Assembly (NCBI GenBank): GCA_963825765.1
Contig: CAWGUU010000024.1
Coordinates: forward strand, 38,462 to 102,461
Length of the DNA: 64,000 nucleotides
Origin: CAWGUU01 sp963825765
GTDB taxonomy: Bacteria > Actinomycetota > Acidimicrobiia > Acidimicrobiales > AC-14
Direction: 5' to 3'
Below, piece after piece: positions 26,701 through 34,046 of this stretch. The notes under the pieces are model-generated. The model saw only the letters and a program-made list of their open reading frames with translations. It searched no databases and had not been told where the DNA came from. The position numbers and the translations under genes are program-made. Every line of letters begins with the position of its first letter. Within the stretch, counting starts at the first letter, position 1.

Positions 26701-27102
26701 GCGCAGCACGTACGACGTGAGGCGCTCGGCGTCGGCCTGGTCGTAGATCGTGAACGACGACGAGTAGCCCAGCCTGGCCGCCCCCCGGCGCAGCATGCGC
26801 ACGCAGGCCGAGTGGAACGTCGACACCCACATCTTCTGGGCCACCGGGCCGACCAGGGCGCCCACCCGCCGCTTCATCTCGTCGGCGGCCTTGTTGGTGA
26901 AGGTGATGGCCATGATCTCGAACGGCGAGACGCCCTGGTCCTTGATCAGCCAGCCGATGCGCGACGTCAGCACCCGGGTCTTGCCCGACCCCGCCCCCGC
27001 GACGATCAGCAGCGGCCCGCCGGGGTGGGTGACGGCCTCCCGTTGGACGGGGTTGAGGTTGTCGAGGATGCCTGCGGGTTCGGTGCCCGAGGATTGGGGC
27101 AT
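23785..27102 (-). CDS. pcrA: PcrA/UvrD superfamily 1A helicase with in-frame intein
   Basis: A 1105-residue precursor; without the 351-residue intein it is 754 residues, the normal PcrA size. The helicase carries the Walker A motif AGAGSGKT at 34-41, DEFQDT at 227-232, then LVVGDGDQ at 251-258 where the intein enters, resuming as SVYKFRGAD. EQNYRSSQ and TLHTAKGLEFDGVF are motifs IV and V. The tail HAKWGEGVVLEIKGSGDKTEALVRF to the end is the Tudor-like C-terminal domain that contacts RNA polymerase. It would unwind DNA in repair and transcription-coupled processes, provided the intein splices. Confidence 0.95.
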   Translation of the reverse strand: MPQSSGTEPAGILDNLNPVQREAVTHPGGPLLIVAGAGSGKTRVLTSRIGWLIKDQGVSPFEIMAITFTNKAADEMKRRVGALVGPVAQKMWVSTFHSACVRMLRRGAARLGYSSSFTIYDQADAERLTSYVLRDLNIDAKRFPPRTVHAVISAAKNELVGVDAYHDRARSIYEKRIAEVYREYQKRLADANAMDFDDLLTKAVELLRVAPDELAYYQERFKHILVDEFQDTNKAQNELVKLLAGRHRNILVVGDGDQCLPPGTLVSTPTGPRPIEDVVEGDQVVGTAGYLAERIGLVTAVKRGRYDGRLYRLTTGGRTVRGTPHHIVLASRSREAGGYLVYLMYRADRGYRLGLAKSMRPRRPGEEDLGLRVRVNQEHADAAWILKVCGSRADAVYWEAFYAAEYGLPTAVYHGLGRNLALSDAMLERLFLELDTASRAKRLMTDLDLHPDFPHHRPQNGRNRQCLNLTMFSDRRGSAAYHRVQWSTNRIDLADRVSSAGFKIRPAKGGSVRFETSRKSYVEALTLAKAASAAAGIGIHRRAAVGDEIYDFVPLSHVRVGMTVLVERDGELEPARVDAVDVEDYSGPVFDLQVDPTHTYVADGVLVHNSVYKFRGADIRNILEFENSFPDATLIVLEQNYRSSQTILDAANSVIANNLMRKPKALWTEQVGGELIQRYFAEDEADEAEWVGREMHRLHESEGWRWSDMAVFYRTNAQSRVLEEHLVRHRIPYKVIGGTRFYERREVKDVLAYLRAVVNPSDEVSLRRIINVPKRGVGDTSVARLEAWAASSGRPLVDALAKAEEAGVSGRALGGIRDLAVLLQDLRDAEMGPAATLERVLAVTGYAAELQAERSIEADGRLENLAELVGFARQFEEEADGEDRPSGISDFLETVSLVADSDQIDPDESSVVLMTLHTAKGLEFDGVFLIGLEDGVFPHLRSLGEPDELEEERRLCYVGITRARRRLYLSHAWSRMLFGSTQYNPPSRFLKEIPAHLTDLVEGSRSRRRGSGGSSGFGSGSGSGSGVYRSGRDRIVDAATRPGPPRTTGAERLGIGVGSDVVHAKWGEGVVLEIKGSGDKTEALVRFPSVGEKWLLLSWAPLKKG
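25276..26328 (-). mobile_element. intein in the pcrA Q|S site of helicase motif III
   Basis: Residues 259-609 of the helicase precursor. It starts with Cys (CLPPGTLVSTPTGPRPIEDV, block A), has block B at GGRTVRGTPHHIVLA with the catalytic T-x-x-H, and ends with DLQVDPTHTYVADGVLVHN, blocks F and G with the terminal His-Asn. The next extein residue is Ser, as splicing needs. The middle, about residues 331-560, is not a recognisable LAGLIDADG pair. It contains YLVYLMYRADRGYRLG and later AVYWEAFYAAEYG, a possible GIY-YIG-like nuclease, uncertain. All splice residues are present, so it should be active. Confidence 0.93.
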
Positions 27103-27140
27103 GGCCCGGTCCAGGCTACCGGGGGGGTCGGACTACCCCC

Positions 27141-28670
27141 CTACTCCCATTCGATCGTTCCCGGTGGCTTCGACGTGATGTCGAGGGCCACGCGGTTCAC
27201 GCCGGGGACCTCGGCGATGATGCGGCTGGAGAGGCGTTCGAGCAGGTCCGCAGGCAGGCGGGCCCAGTCCGCGGTCATGGCGTCGTCGCTGGTCACGGCC
27301 CTGACCACCACCGGGTAGGCATACGTCCGCTCGTCGCCCATCACGCCGACCGTGCGCACCGCCAGGAGCACGGCGAAGCTCTGCCAGAGGTCCCGGTACA
27401 GCCCGGCCCGCTTGATCTCCTCCAGGACGATGGCGTCGGCCTGACGGAGGATCTCCAGGCGCTCGGGCGTCACCGTGCCGACGATGCGCACGGCCAGCCC
27501 CGGCCCCGGGAACGGCTGGCGCCACACGATCTCCTCGGGCAGGCCCAGTTCCTCGCCCACCGCCCTGACCTCGTCCTTGAACAGGTTCCGGAGGGGCTCC
27601 ACCAGCTCGAAGGTCATGTCGTCGGGCAGCCCGCCCACGTTGTGGTGGGACTTGATGCGGGCCGCGTCCTTGCTCCCCGACTCGATCACGTCGGGGTACA
27701 GCGTCCCCTGGACCAGGAAGCGGGCGTCCTCGTAGTCCCCGGCCACCTCCTCGAACACCCTGATGAACGTCTCCCCGATGGCCATGCGCTTGGCCTCCGG
27801 GTCGATGACGTCGTCGAGCGCCTCCAGGAACCGGTCCGACGCCTTCACGTGGACCAGGTCGACGTGGAACTGGCGGCGGAACGTGTCCTCCACCTGCTCC
27901 GCCTCCCCCGACCGCATGAGCCCGGTGTCGACGAAGACGCAGGTGAGCTGGTCGCCGATGGCCTTGTGCACGATGGCGGCGGCCACCGCCGAGTCCACGC
28001 CCCCCGACAGCCCGCACAGAACCCGCTCGGACCCGACCTGGGCCCGGATCGAGTCCACCGCCGACTCGATGATCGACGTCATCGTCCAGGTGGGCCGGCA
28101 GCCGCAGACCTCGTACAGGAAGTGCTTCAGCACCTCCTGGCCTCGGGCCGTGTGCGCCACCTCGGGATGGAACTGCACGCCGTAGATCCGCCTGTCGACG
28201 TCCTCCAGGGCGGCCACCGGCACGGCCTCGGTACGGGCCGTCACCCGGAAGCCGTCGGGCACGGCGACGATCGAGTCGGCGTGGCTCATCCACACGTCCT
28301 GCTCCGACGGGAGGCCCTCGAACAGGGGGGACCCGGTGACAACCTCGAGCGCGGTGCGGCCGTACTCGGCGACGCCGGTGCGGGCCACCTCCCCGCCCAG
28401 CTGTTGGGCCACGAGCTGGGCGCCGTAGCAGATGCCGAGGAGGGGAACACCGCTGTCGTAGACCGCCGGATCGAACGACGGGGCCCCCTCGACGTGCACC
28501 GACGCGGGACCACCGCTGAAGATGATCCCGGCCGGCTTGCGGGCCAGCAGGGCGGCCAGCGGGATGTCGCGCGGCACGATCTCGCTGTACACGTGGGCCT
28601 CGCGCACGCGACGGGCGATCAGCTGCGCGTACTGGGCGCCGAAGTCGACCACGAGGATCGTGTCGTCCAT
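27141..28670 (-). CDS. guaA: GMP synthase (glutamine-hydrolysing)
   Basis: A 509-residue enzyme that aminates XMP to GMP. The class I amidotransferase domain begins MDDTILVVDFGAQYAQLIARRVRE, with the nucleophile Cys in PLLGICYGAQLV and His/Glu in VQFHPEVAHT. The PP-loop of the synthase domain is GLSGGVDSAV. The C-terminal dimerisation domain ends ITSKPPGTIEWE, the classic end of the family. The start at 28670 is the first Met of the fold. guaB3 lies on the same strand about 0.9 kb upstream. Confidence 0.96.
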   Translation of the reverse strand: MDDTILVVDFGAQYAQLIARRVREAHVYSEIVPRDIPLAALLARKPAGIIFSGGPASVHVEGAPSFDPAVYDSGVPLLGICYGAQLVAQQLGGEVARTGVAEYGRTALEVVTGSPLFEGLPSEQDVWMSHADSIVAVPDGFRVTARTEAVPVAALEDVDRRIYGVQFHPEVAHTARGQEVLKHFLYEVCGCRPTWTMTSIIESAVDSIRAQVGSERVLCGLSGGVDSAVAAAIVHKAIGDQLTCVFVDTGLMRSGEAEQVEDTFRRQFHVDLVHVKASDRFLEALDDVIDPEAKRMAIGETFIRVFEEVAGDYEDARFLVQGTLYPDVIESGSKDAARIKSHHNVGGLPDDMTFELVEPLRNLFKDEVRAVGEELGLPEEIVWRQPFPGPGLAVRIVGTVTPERLEILRQADAIVLEEIKRAGLYRDLWQSFAVLLAVRTVGVMGDERTYAYPVVVRAVTSDDAMTADWARLPADLLERLSSRIIAEVPGVNRVALDITSKPPGTIEWE

Positions 28671-28738
28671 GACGCAGAGTACCCGGCGGGGCCGCCGAAC
28701 ACGTGTGCCGAATACGTGTGACGCTCCGTGTACCGTGT

Positions 28739-28754
28739 TTGAGCGTTCGCTCAA
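28739..28754. promoter_or_regulatory. TTGAGCG-TT-CGCTCAA palindrome, TetR-like operator
   Basis: Two perfect 7-base arms flank a TT centre, in the divergent gap between guaA and a small membrane-protein gene. The T-G-A-G-C-G/C-G-C-T-C-A form is typical of TetR-family operators. No regulator gene is adjacent, so the binding protein would act from elsewhere. It lies about 20 bases before the TTG start of the next gene, well placed to block its transcription. Confidence 0.5.
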
Positions 28755-28775
28755 TCATCCCGTCTGCCGCCGTGG

Positions 28776-29054
28776 TTGCTGCTGCCCGCCGCCGCCCTCC
28801 TGCTGGTGACCATGGGCGGCGCCGTCGTGGCCGCGCCGCTCACACTGCCCCTGCTCGTCGTCGTCGGCCGCAGGGCCACCGGCCGGACTGTTCGCTTCCT
28901 CGCCGCCGCCGTCGCCGGGCTGACCGCGGCCGAGGCGACGTGGGCGCTGGTGTACGTCGCAGTCGGTGAATCGCAGCCCTGGATCTGGGCCGTCCCGCTC
29001 GTCGCCGCCATCGTCACCGTCGGCGCGATCGTGCGCCGGGCCGTGACCGCATGA
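28776..29054 (+). CDS. small three-helix membrane protein
   Basis: A 92-residue, strongly hydrophobic protein with a TTG start; an ATG at 28812 is the alternative. It has helices at LLPAAALLLVTMGGAVVAAPLTLPLLVVVG, FLAAAVAGLTAAEATWALVYVAVG and WAVPLVAAIVTVGAIV. No family is recognised. Its stop overlaps the next gene by four bases (ATGA), so the two are coupled. A TetR-like operator lies just upstream. Confidence 0.58.
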   Translation: MLLPAAALLLVTMGGAVVAAPLTLPLLVVVGRRATGRTVRFLAAAVAGLTAAEATWALVYVAVGESQPWIWAVPLVAAIVTVGAIVRRAVTA

Positions 29055-29458
29055 CCCTGACGACGCGCTCCTGGCCCGGCCTGGCGGCCGCCGCCATCGC
29101 CGTGGCCGTGGCCGTCCTCACCGCCAGCATCCTGGTGGCCGAGGGCGAAGGGGACCCGATGTGGGCCCCGTTGCTGATCGGAACGGCCGCGGTGGCCGCC
29201 GGAACGGGCTCAGCGGTGGACCGGCCGCCATTGGCCCTCGCCCTGCTGTGGTCGGCGACCGCCGTGCTCACCGGGCTCGGCGTCCTGGCCATCTTCTCGG
29301 TCGGGCTGCTGCTGCTCGTCGCCGCCGCCTTCGCCTTCGCCGGAACGGTTGCGACCGCGGTCGCCGTCAAGCGGCCGTGGCTGATCCCGGCGATCGTGCT
29401 CAGCATGCCAGCGTCGGGCCTCGCGGCGGTGGGGCTCTACGTAGGGATCGCGGCCTGA
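29051..29458 (+). CDS. four-helix membrane protein, unknown
   Basis: A 135-residue protein with about four membrane helices: GLAAAAIAVAVAVLTASILVAE, WAPLLIGTAAVAAGTG, ALALLWSATAVLTGLGVLAIF and VGLLLLVAAAFAFAGTVATAVA, then a last hydrophobic stretch. No conserved charged residues suggest a transporter. It is coupled to the preceding small membrane protein by an ATGA overlap and converges on guaB3. The function is unknown. Confidence 0.62.
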   Translation: MTLTTRSWPGLAAAAIAVAVAVLTASILVAEGEGDPMWAPLLIGTAAVAAGTGSAVDRPPLALALLWSATAVLTGLGVLAIFSVGLLLLVAAAFAFAGTVATAVAVKRPWLIPAIVLSMPASGLAAVGLYVGIAA

Positions 29459-29529
29459 CGACCCCGAACTGGGGCGGCGTACCGGCGTATGGCGCGGGTG
29501 AGTTGCCCCGGTTCGCCGGCGGAACCTGG

Positions 29530-30699
29530 TTAGCTCCGTGCTCCCATGCCGATGCCCTGGGAGCGCTGGAGGCTCTTGCCCTCGGTCTGCAGGGCAGGGG
29601 CGACCATGACCTCGGCCTTCTGGAACTCCTTGACGGTCTCGTAGCCGCAGGTCGACATCGAGGCCCGCAGCCCGCCGAACAGGTTGAGGCGACCGTCGTT
29701 CTCGTGGGCGGGGCCAATGAGGATCTCCTCCAGCGTCCCCCGCACCGTGGTGCGCACGCGGGCACCCCGGGGCAGCGTCGGGTGGAACGTGGCCATGCCC
29801 CAGTGCCAGCCCCGGCCCGGGGCCTCGGCGGCGGCGGCGAGCGGGGACCCGAGCATGACGGCGTCGGCGCCGCAGGCGATGGCCTTGGCCACGTCGCCGC
29901 CGGTGGCCATGCCGCCGTCGGCGATCACGTGGACGTAGACGCCCGTCTCGTCGAGGTGGCGCATGCGGGCGCCGGCGGCGTCGGCGATGGCGGTGGCCTG
30001 GGGCACGCCCAGCCCCAGCACGGCGCGGGTGGTGCAGGCCTGGCCGGGCCCGACCCCCACCAGGATCCCGACCGCTCCGGTGCGCATCAGGTGCAGCGCC
30101 GCCTGGTACGAGGCGCAGCCGCCGACGATCACTGGGATCTCCAGCTCACGGATGAACTTCTTCAGGTTCAGCGGCTCCACCGTCTTGGACACGTGCTCGG
30201 CGGAGACGACGGTGCCCTGGATCACCAGCAGGTCGAGCTCTGCGGCCAGGATGGCGTCGGCGAACATCGTCGTGCGCTGGGGGGTGACCGAGGCGCAGGA
30301 CACGACCCCGGCGTCCTTGATCTCCTGGATGCGGACGCCGATCAGCTCGGGCTTGACCGGCTCGGCGTACACCTCCTGCATGCGGACGGTGGCCTTCTCG
30401 GGATCGAGCGACGCGATCTCGTCGAACACCGAGTCGGGATCCTCGTACCGGGTCCACAAGCCCTCGAGGTTGAGCACCCCGACGCCGCCCAGGCGGCCGA
30501 TCTCGATCGCCGTGGCCGGGCTGACGACTCCGTCCATGGCCGCGGCCATGACGGGGAGACCGAAGTCGTAGGCGTCGATCTGCCAGGAGATGTCGACGTC
30601 CTCGGGATCGCGCGTGCGCCGGCTGGGCACGATGGCGATGTCGTCGAACCCGTAGGCCCGGCGTCCCGACTTGCCTATCCCGATCTCCACCTCAGCCAC
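29530..30699 (-). CDS. guaB3: GuaB3-family IMP dehydrogenase-related protein
   Basis: A 389-residue TIM-barrel protein without CBS domains, the form known in actinobacteria as GuaB3. PVMAAAMDGVVSPATAIEIGRLGGVGVLN is the barrel start, and GVGPGQACTTRAVLG holds the catalytic Cys of the IMPDH loop. ADGGMATGGDVAKAIACGADAVMLGS binds phosphate. Relatives have been linked to GMP reductase or undefined purine roles rather than clear IMP dehydrogenase activity. The start is GTG. Its position close to guaA fits guanine-nucleotide metabolism. Confidence 0.9.
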   Translation of the reverse strand: MAEVEIGIGKSGRRAYGFDDIAIVPSRRTRDPEDVDISWQIDAYDFGLPVMAAAMDGVVSPATAIEIGRLGGVGVLNLEGLWTRYEDPDSVFDEIASLDPEKATVRMQEVYAEPVKPELIGVRIQEIKDAGVVSCASVTPQRTTMFADAILAAELDLLVIQGTVVSAEHVSKTVEPLNLKKFIRELEIPVIVGGCASYQAALHLMRTGAVGILVGVGPGQACTTRAVLGLGVPQATAIADAAGARMRHLDETGVYVHVIADGGMATGGDVAKAIACGADAVMLGSPLAAAAEAPGRGWHWGMATFHPTLPRGARVRTTVRGTLEEILIGPAHENDGRLNLFGGLRASMSTCGYETVKEFQKAEVMVAPALQTEGKSLQRSQGIGMGARS

Positions 30700-30744
30700 A
30701 GGCGACCACCCCCTGGACCGAGATTACCGCCGGGCTCACCGCTG

Positions 30745-30921
30745 CTAGTAACTCTCGAGCTCGGCGGCGAGCGTGGCCTGTTCGGCGGCTATTTCCAGGA
30801 GCTCCTTCATGCCGCCGAGCTTGAGGTTGCTCATCACCCGTCCGGGTGGGGTCTCGCCCTTCTCCCACTCCATCCACGAGGCGAGGAGCTTGACGGGGTC
30901 GGGCGGCGGTCGGGTTTCCAT
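30745..30921 (-). CDS. small conserved-looking protein between groEL and guaB3
   Basis: A 58-residue protein beginning METRPPPDPVKLLASWMEW and ending ELESY. Residues 8-30 (DPVKLLASWMEWEKGETPPGRV) and 31-57 form two amphipathic helices with good codon usage. I recall similar actinobacterial proteins of about 60 residues with a P-D-P-V-x-L-L-x-x-W start, so it is probably real although short. It has no clear ribosome site and may be leaderless. It lies just past the groEL terminator hairpin. The function is unknown. Confidence 0.62.
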   Translation of the reverse strand: METRPPPDPVKLLASWMEWEKGETPPGRVMSNLKLGGMKELLEIAAEQATLAAELESY

Positions 30922-30942
30922 GGGAGAGGAGCGTAGTGAGCC

Positions 30943-30998
30943 GGGCCCGGCTCCTGACCGGCGACAGCGTGAGCGGTCGCCGGCGCGGAGCCGGGCCC
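30943..30998 (-). terminator. nested strong hairpin after groEL
   Basis: Outer arms GGGCCCGGCTCC (30943-30954) and GGAGCCGGGCCC (30987-30998) pair over 12 bases. Inner arms CCGGCGAC and GTCGCCGG add another eight, with a small loop. It starts eight bases past the groEL stop. There is no T-run, which is usual for actinobacterial hairpin terminators. It would separate groESL from the 58-residue gene. Confidence 0.7.
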
Positions 30999-31005
30999 GA
31001 CAGGA

Positions 31006-32649
31006 CTACATGCCCAACATGCCTCCGCCGCCCATGCCGCCCTCCATCTGGCCGCGGGGCAGGTAGTTCGCCTCGGGCTCGGGGATCTCGCTGACGAGCA
31101 CCTCGGTGGTGAGCACCATGGCGGCCACCGACGCGGCGTTCTGGAGAGCCGAGCGGGTGACCTTGGCGGGGTCGATGACCCCGGCCTTGAACAGGTCCTC
31201 GAACTCCAGGGTGGCGGCGTTGAACCCGACGGAGCCGGTCTCGTGCTCCACCTGGCGGACGACGATCGAGCCTTCCTCGCCGGCGTTGGTGGCGATCCAC
31301 CACACGGGGGCCTCCAGCGCCTTCCAGACGATCCTGGCGCCGGTGAGCTCGTCGCCCTGGAGGGTGAGCTTGTTGACGGCGTCACGGGCCCGCAGCAGGG
31401 CGGTGCCGCCACCGGCGACCACACCCTCCTCGATGGCGGCCTTGGTGGCCGACACCGCGTCCTCGATGCGGTGCTTCTTCTCCTGCAGCTCGACCTCTGT
31501 GGCCGCCCCGACCTTGATCAGGGCCACGCCGCCGGTGAGCTTGGCGATGCGCTCCATCAGCTTCTCTTTGTCCCAGTCCGACGACGACGCCTCGTGCTCG
31601 CCACGGAGCTGGGCCATGCGGGCCTTGATGTCCTCGGGGGCACCCATACCGTCGATGATGGTGGTGTCGCTCTTGGTGACGACGATGCGGCGGGCGCGGC
31701 CGAGGTCGGCCAGGGTGACGTTCTCCAGCTTGTAGCCGAGCTCGGGGGAGATCAGCTGGCCGCCGGTGAGAACCGCCAGGTCCAGCATCTGGCCCTTGCG
31801 GCGGTCGCCGAAGCCGGGCGCCTTGATGGCCGCCGAGGTGAACGTGCCCCGGACCTTGTTGACCACGAGAGTGGCGAGAGCCTCGCCCTCGAGGTCCTCG
31901 GCCACGATCAGCAGCGGCTTGCTGGTGCCCATGACCTTCTCGAGCACGGGCAGGAGCTCGTGGACGGCGCTGATCTTCTGGGCCGCGATGAGGATGTAGG
32001 CGTCCTCCAGGACGGCTTCCTGGCGCTCCTGGTCGGTGACGAACTGCGGCGAGAGGTAGCCCCGGTCGAACTGCAGGCCCTCGGCGAACTCGACCTCGAT
32101 GCCGAAGGTGTTGGACTCCTCGACGGTGACGACGCCGTCCTTGCCGACCTTGTCGATGGCGTCGGCGATGACTTCGCCGATGACTGAGTCGGCGGCCGAG
32201 ATGGTGGCGACCTGGGCGATCTCCGCCCGGCCCTCGACTTCCTTGGCCTGCGACTTCAGCGACTCGAGGACGGCGGCGACGGCTGCCTCGATGCCCCGCT
32301 TGAGGGCGAGGGGCTCGGCGCCGGCGGCGACGTTGCGCATGCCGGCCTTGACGAGGGCCTGAGCCAGGACGGTGGCGGTGGTGGTGCCGTCACCAGCGAT
32401 GTCGTTGGTGCGGGTGGCCACCTCCTTCACCAGCTGGGCCCCGACGTTCTCGAAGGTGTCCTCGAGGGGGACCATGTCCTTGGCGATGGTGACGCCGTCG
32501 TTGGTGAGGACGGGCGTGCCCATCTTGGACTCGAGAACCACGTTGCGGCCGCGCGGCCCCAGGGTGACCTTGACGGCGTCGGCCATCTTGTTGACGCCCG
32601 CCTCGAGGGCCTTGCGGGCCTCTGAGTTGAACTTGAGCAGCTTGGGCAT
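31006..32649 (-). CDS. groL: 60-kDa chaperonin
   Basis: A 547-residue GroEL. Marks include the equatorial nucleotide sites VTLGPRGRNVVLE and GDGTTTATVLAQA with the catalytic Asp, the apical substrate-binding region, and the C-terminal GGMGGGGMLGM tail, which is Gly-Met rich rather than the His-rich tail of the second actinobacterial paralogue. It follows groES in one operon under the CIRCE element, and a strong hairpin ends it. It folds cytosolic proteins as a double ring with GroES. Confidence 0.97.
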   Translation of the reverse strand: MPKLLKFNSEARKALEAGVNKMADAVKVTLGPRGRNVVLESKMGTPVLTNDGVTIAKDMVPLEDTFENVGAQLVKEVATRTNDIAGDGTTTATVLAQALVKAGMRNVAAGAEPLALKRGIEAAVAAVLESLKSQAKEVEGRAEIAQVATISAADSVIGEVIADAIDKVGKDGVVTVEESNTFGIEVEFAEGLQFDRGYLSPQFVTDQERQEAVLEDAYILIAAQKISAVHELLPVLEKVMGTSKPLLIVAEDLEGEALATLVVNKVRGTFTSAAIKAPGFGDRRKGQMLDLAVLTGGQLISPELGYKLENVTLADLGRARRIVVTKSDTTIIDGMGAPEDIKARMAQLRGEHEASSSDWDKEKLMERIAKLTGGVALIKVGAATEVELQEKKHRIEDAVSATKAAIEEGVVAGGGTALLRARDAVNKLTLQGDELTGARIVWKALEAPVWWIATNAGEEGSIVVRQVEHETGSVGFNAATLEFEDLFKAGVIDPAKVTRSALQNAASVAAMVLTTEVLVSEIPEPEANYLPRGQMEGGMGGGGMLGM

Positions 32650-32658
32650 CTCGGGGCC

Positions 32659-32952
32659 CTACTTCCCGACGATGGCGAGGATGTCGCGACTCGTCAGGAT
32701 CAGGACGTCCTCGCCCTCGATGGTGATCTCGGTGCCGCCGTACTTGCTGTAGATGACGGTGTCGCCGACGGAGACGCCGAGGGGCAGGAGCTCACCCGAG
32801 AGCTCGGAGCGGCGGCCGGGGCCGGCAGCGAGCACCTCGCCCTGCTGGGGCTTCTCCTTGGCCGTGTCGGGGATGACGATGCCGCTGATGGTGGTCTGCT
32901 CGCCTTCGCTGGGGCGGACGACGATCCGGTCGTCGAGGGGCTTCAGGTTCAT
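32659..32952 (-). CDS. groS: 10-kDa co-chaperonin
   Basis: A 97-residue GroES: MNLKPLDDRIVVRP, then the mobile-loop region TTISGIVIPDTAKEKPQQGEV, and VIYSKYGGTEITIEGEDVLIL. The start is an ATG with GGAGG eleven bases upstream. It is the first gene of groES-groEL and lies 20 bp from the CIRCE element, so it should be induced by heat through HrcA. Confidence 0.97.
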   Translation of the reverse strand: MNLKPLDDRIVVRPSEGEQTTISGIVIPDTAKEKPQQGEVLAAGPGRRSELSGELLPLGVSVGDTVIYSKYGGTEITIEGEDVLILTSRDILAIVGK

Positions 32953-32971
32953 TGCTGGGTAGACCTCCGCG

Positions 32972-32998
32972 TTAGCACTCTCTGGTATCGAGTGCTAA
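32972..32998. promoter_or_regulatory. CIRCE element (HrcA operator)
   Basis: TTAGCACTC, nine bases, GAGTGCTAA is an exact consensus CIRCE inverted repeat. It lies between the groES start and its -10 element, so HrcA bound here would block the operon when the cell is not stressed. HrcA itself is not in the window. Confidence 0.97.
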
Positions 32999-33026
32999 CG
33001 ATACCTCGGCCCCGTCCCGTTCTCAA
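32998..33026 (-). promoter_or_regulatory. groESL housekeeping-type promoter
   Basis: Reading the minus strand, TTGAGA (33021-33026) and TATCGT (32998-33003) are spaced by 17 bases, close to a vegetative sigma consensus. The -10 abuts the CIRCE element, which is the usual layout for HrcA control. Confidence 0.75.
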
Positions 33027-33047
33027 ACGGACCGAGCCTCGACGGCC

Positions 33048-34046
33048 TCAAGCAAGGCGCAGGCCGGGGTCGACTCCCACGTCCAGAGGCGTCGGGCCGT
33101 CGCTGTTGTAGCGCCACCAGGCCGCCGCCGCCACCATGGCGGCGTTGTCGGTGCACATCTCCCGACTGGGCAGGAAGGCCTGCAGGCCCTCCTCCGTGCA
33201 CAGGTCGAGCACCCGCTCCCGCAGCTCCGAGTTGGCGGCCACGCCTCCCCCCAGGCACAGGGCGGTGGCCCCCACCTCCACCGCCGCCCGGCGGGCCTTG
33301 TCGATGAGCATGTCGACCACCGCCCGCTGGAAGGAGGCGGCCACGTCGGCCGTGGACACCTCGGGGTGGGCCCTGACGTAGCGGATGACGGCGGTCTTGA
33401 GCCCGCTGAGGGAGAAGTCGAAGCCGGCCGGCATCGGCCGCGGCAGCGGGACGGCGTTCGGGTCGCCGACCGCCGCCAACCGGTCGATGGCGGGCCCGCC
33501 CGGGTAGCCCAGCCCGAGGAAACGGGCGACCTTGTCGAACGCCTCGCCCACGGCGTCGTCGACGGTGGTGCCGATGAGCTGGTACTTCCCGTGGGCCTCC
33601 ATCGACACGAGCATGGTGTGGCCCCCCGACACCAGCAGGACCAGCAGCGGAGGCTCGACGGTGGGATCCTCGAGGAAGCTGGCGTAGAGGTGGGCCTCCA
33701 TGTGGTTCACGCCGATGAACGGGACGTCCCAGACCAGCGACAGCGCCTTGGCCGTGCTCACGCCGACGAGGAGGGCGCCGGCAAGGCCCGGCCCCACCGT
33801 CGCCGCCACCGCGTCGACGTCGGGTCCTTCGAGCCCGGCCTCGACGAGCACCTGGGCCACGGCCGGCGCCAGCAGCTCGACGTGGGCCCGGCTGGCCAGC
33901 TCGGGCACGACCCCCCCGTAGCGGGCGTGAAGGTCGATCTGGCTGGAGATCACCGAGGCCACCACGTCGTGGCCGTCGGCCACGATGGCGGCCGCGGTCT
34001 CGTCGCAGGACGTCTCGATGCCGAGGATGAGGAAGCGGTCCGCCAT
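33048..34046 (-). CDS. tsaD: tRNA N6-threonylcarbamoyladenosine transferase catalytic subunit
   Basis: A 332-residue member of the Kae1/TsaD family. It begins MADRFLILGIETSCDETAAAIV, has the metal-binding His pair in GVNHMEAHLYA, then LLVLLVSGGHTMLV, FDFSLSGLKTAVIRY and LCLGGGVAANSELR. With TsaB and TsaE it adds the threonylcarbamoyl group to A37 of ANN-decoding tRNAs. A GTG one codon earlier (34049) is possible. It overlaps the rimI stop by one base (TGATG). It is the last gene of the t6A run. Confidence 0.95.
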   Translation of the reverse strand: MADRFLILGIETSCDETAAAIVADGHDVVASVISSQIDLHARYGGVVPELASRAHVELLAPAVAQVLVEAGLEGPDVDAVAATVGPGLAGALLVGVSTAKALSLVWDVPFIGVNHMEAHLYASFLEDPTVEPPLLVLLVSGGHTMLVSMEAHGKYQLIGTTVDDAVGEAFDKVARFLGLGYPGGPAIDRLAAVGDPNAVPLPRPMPAGFDFSLSGLKTAVIRYVRAHPEVSTADVAASFQRAVVDMLIDKARRAAVEVGATALCLGGGVAANSELRERVLDLCTEEGLQAFLPSREMCTDNAAMVAAAAWWRYNSDGPTPLDVGVDPGLRLA

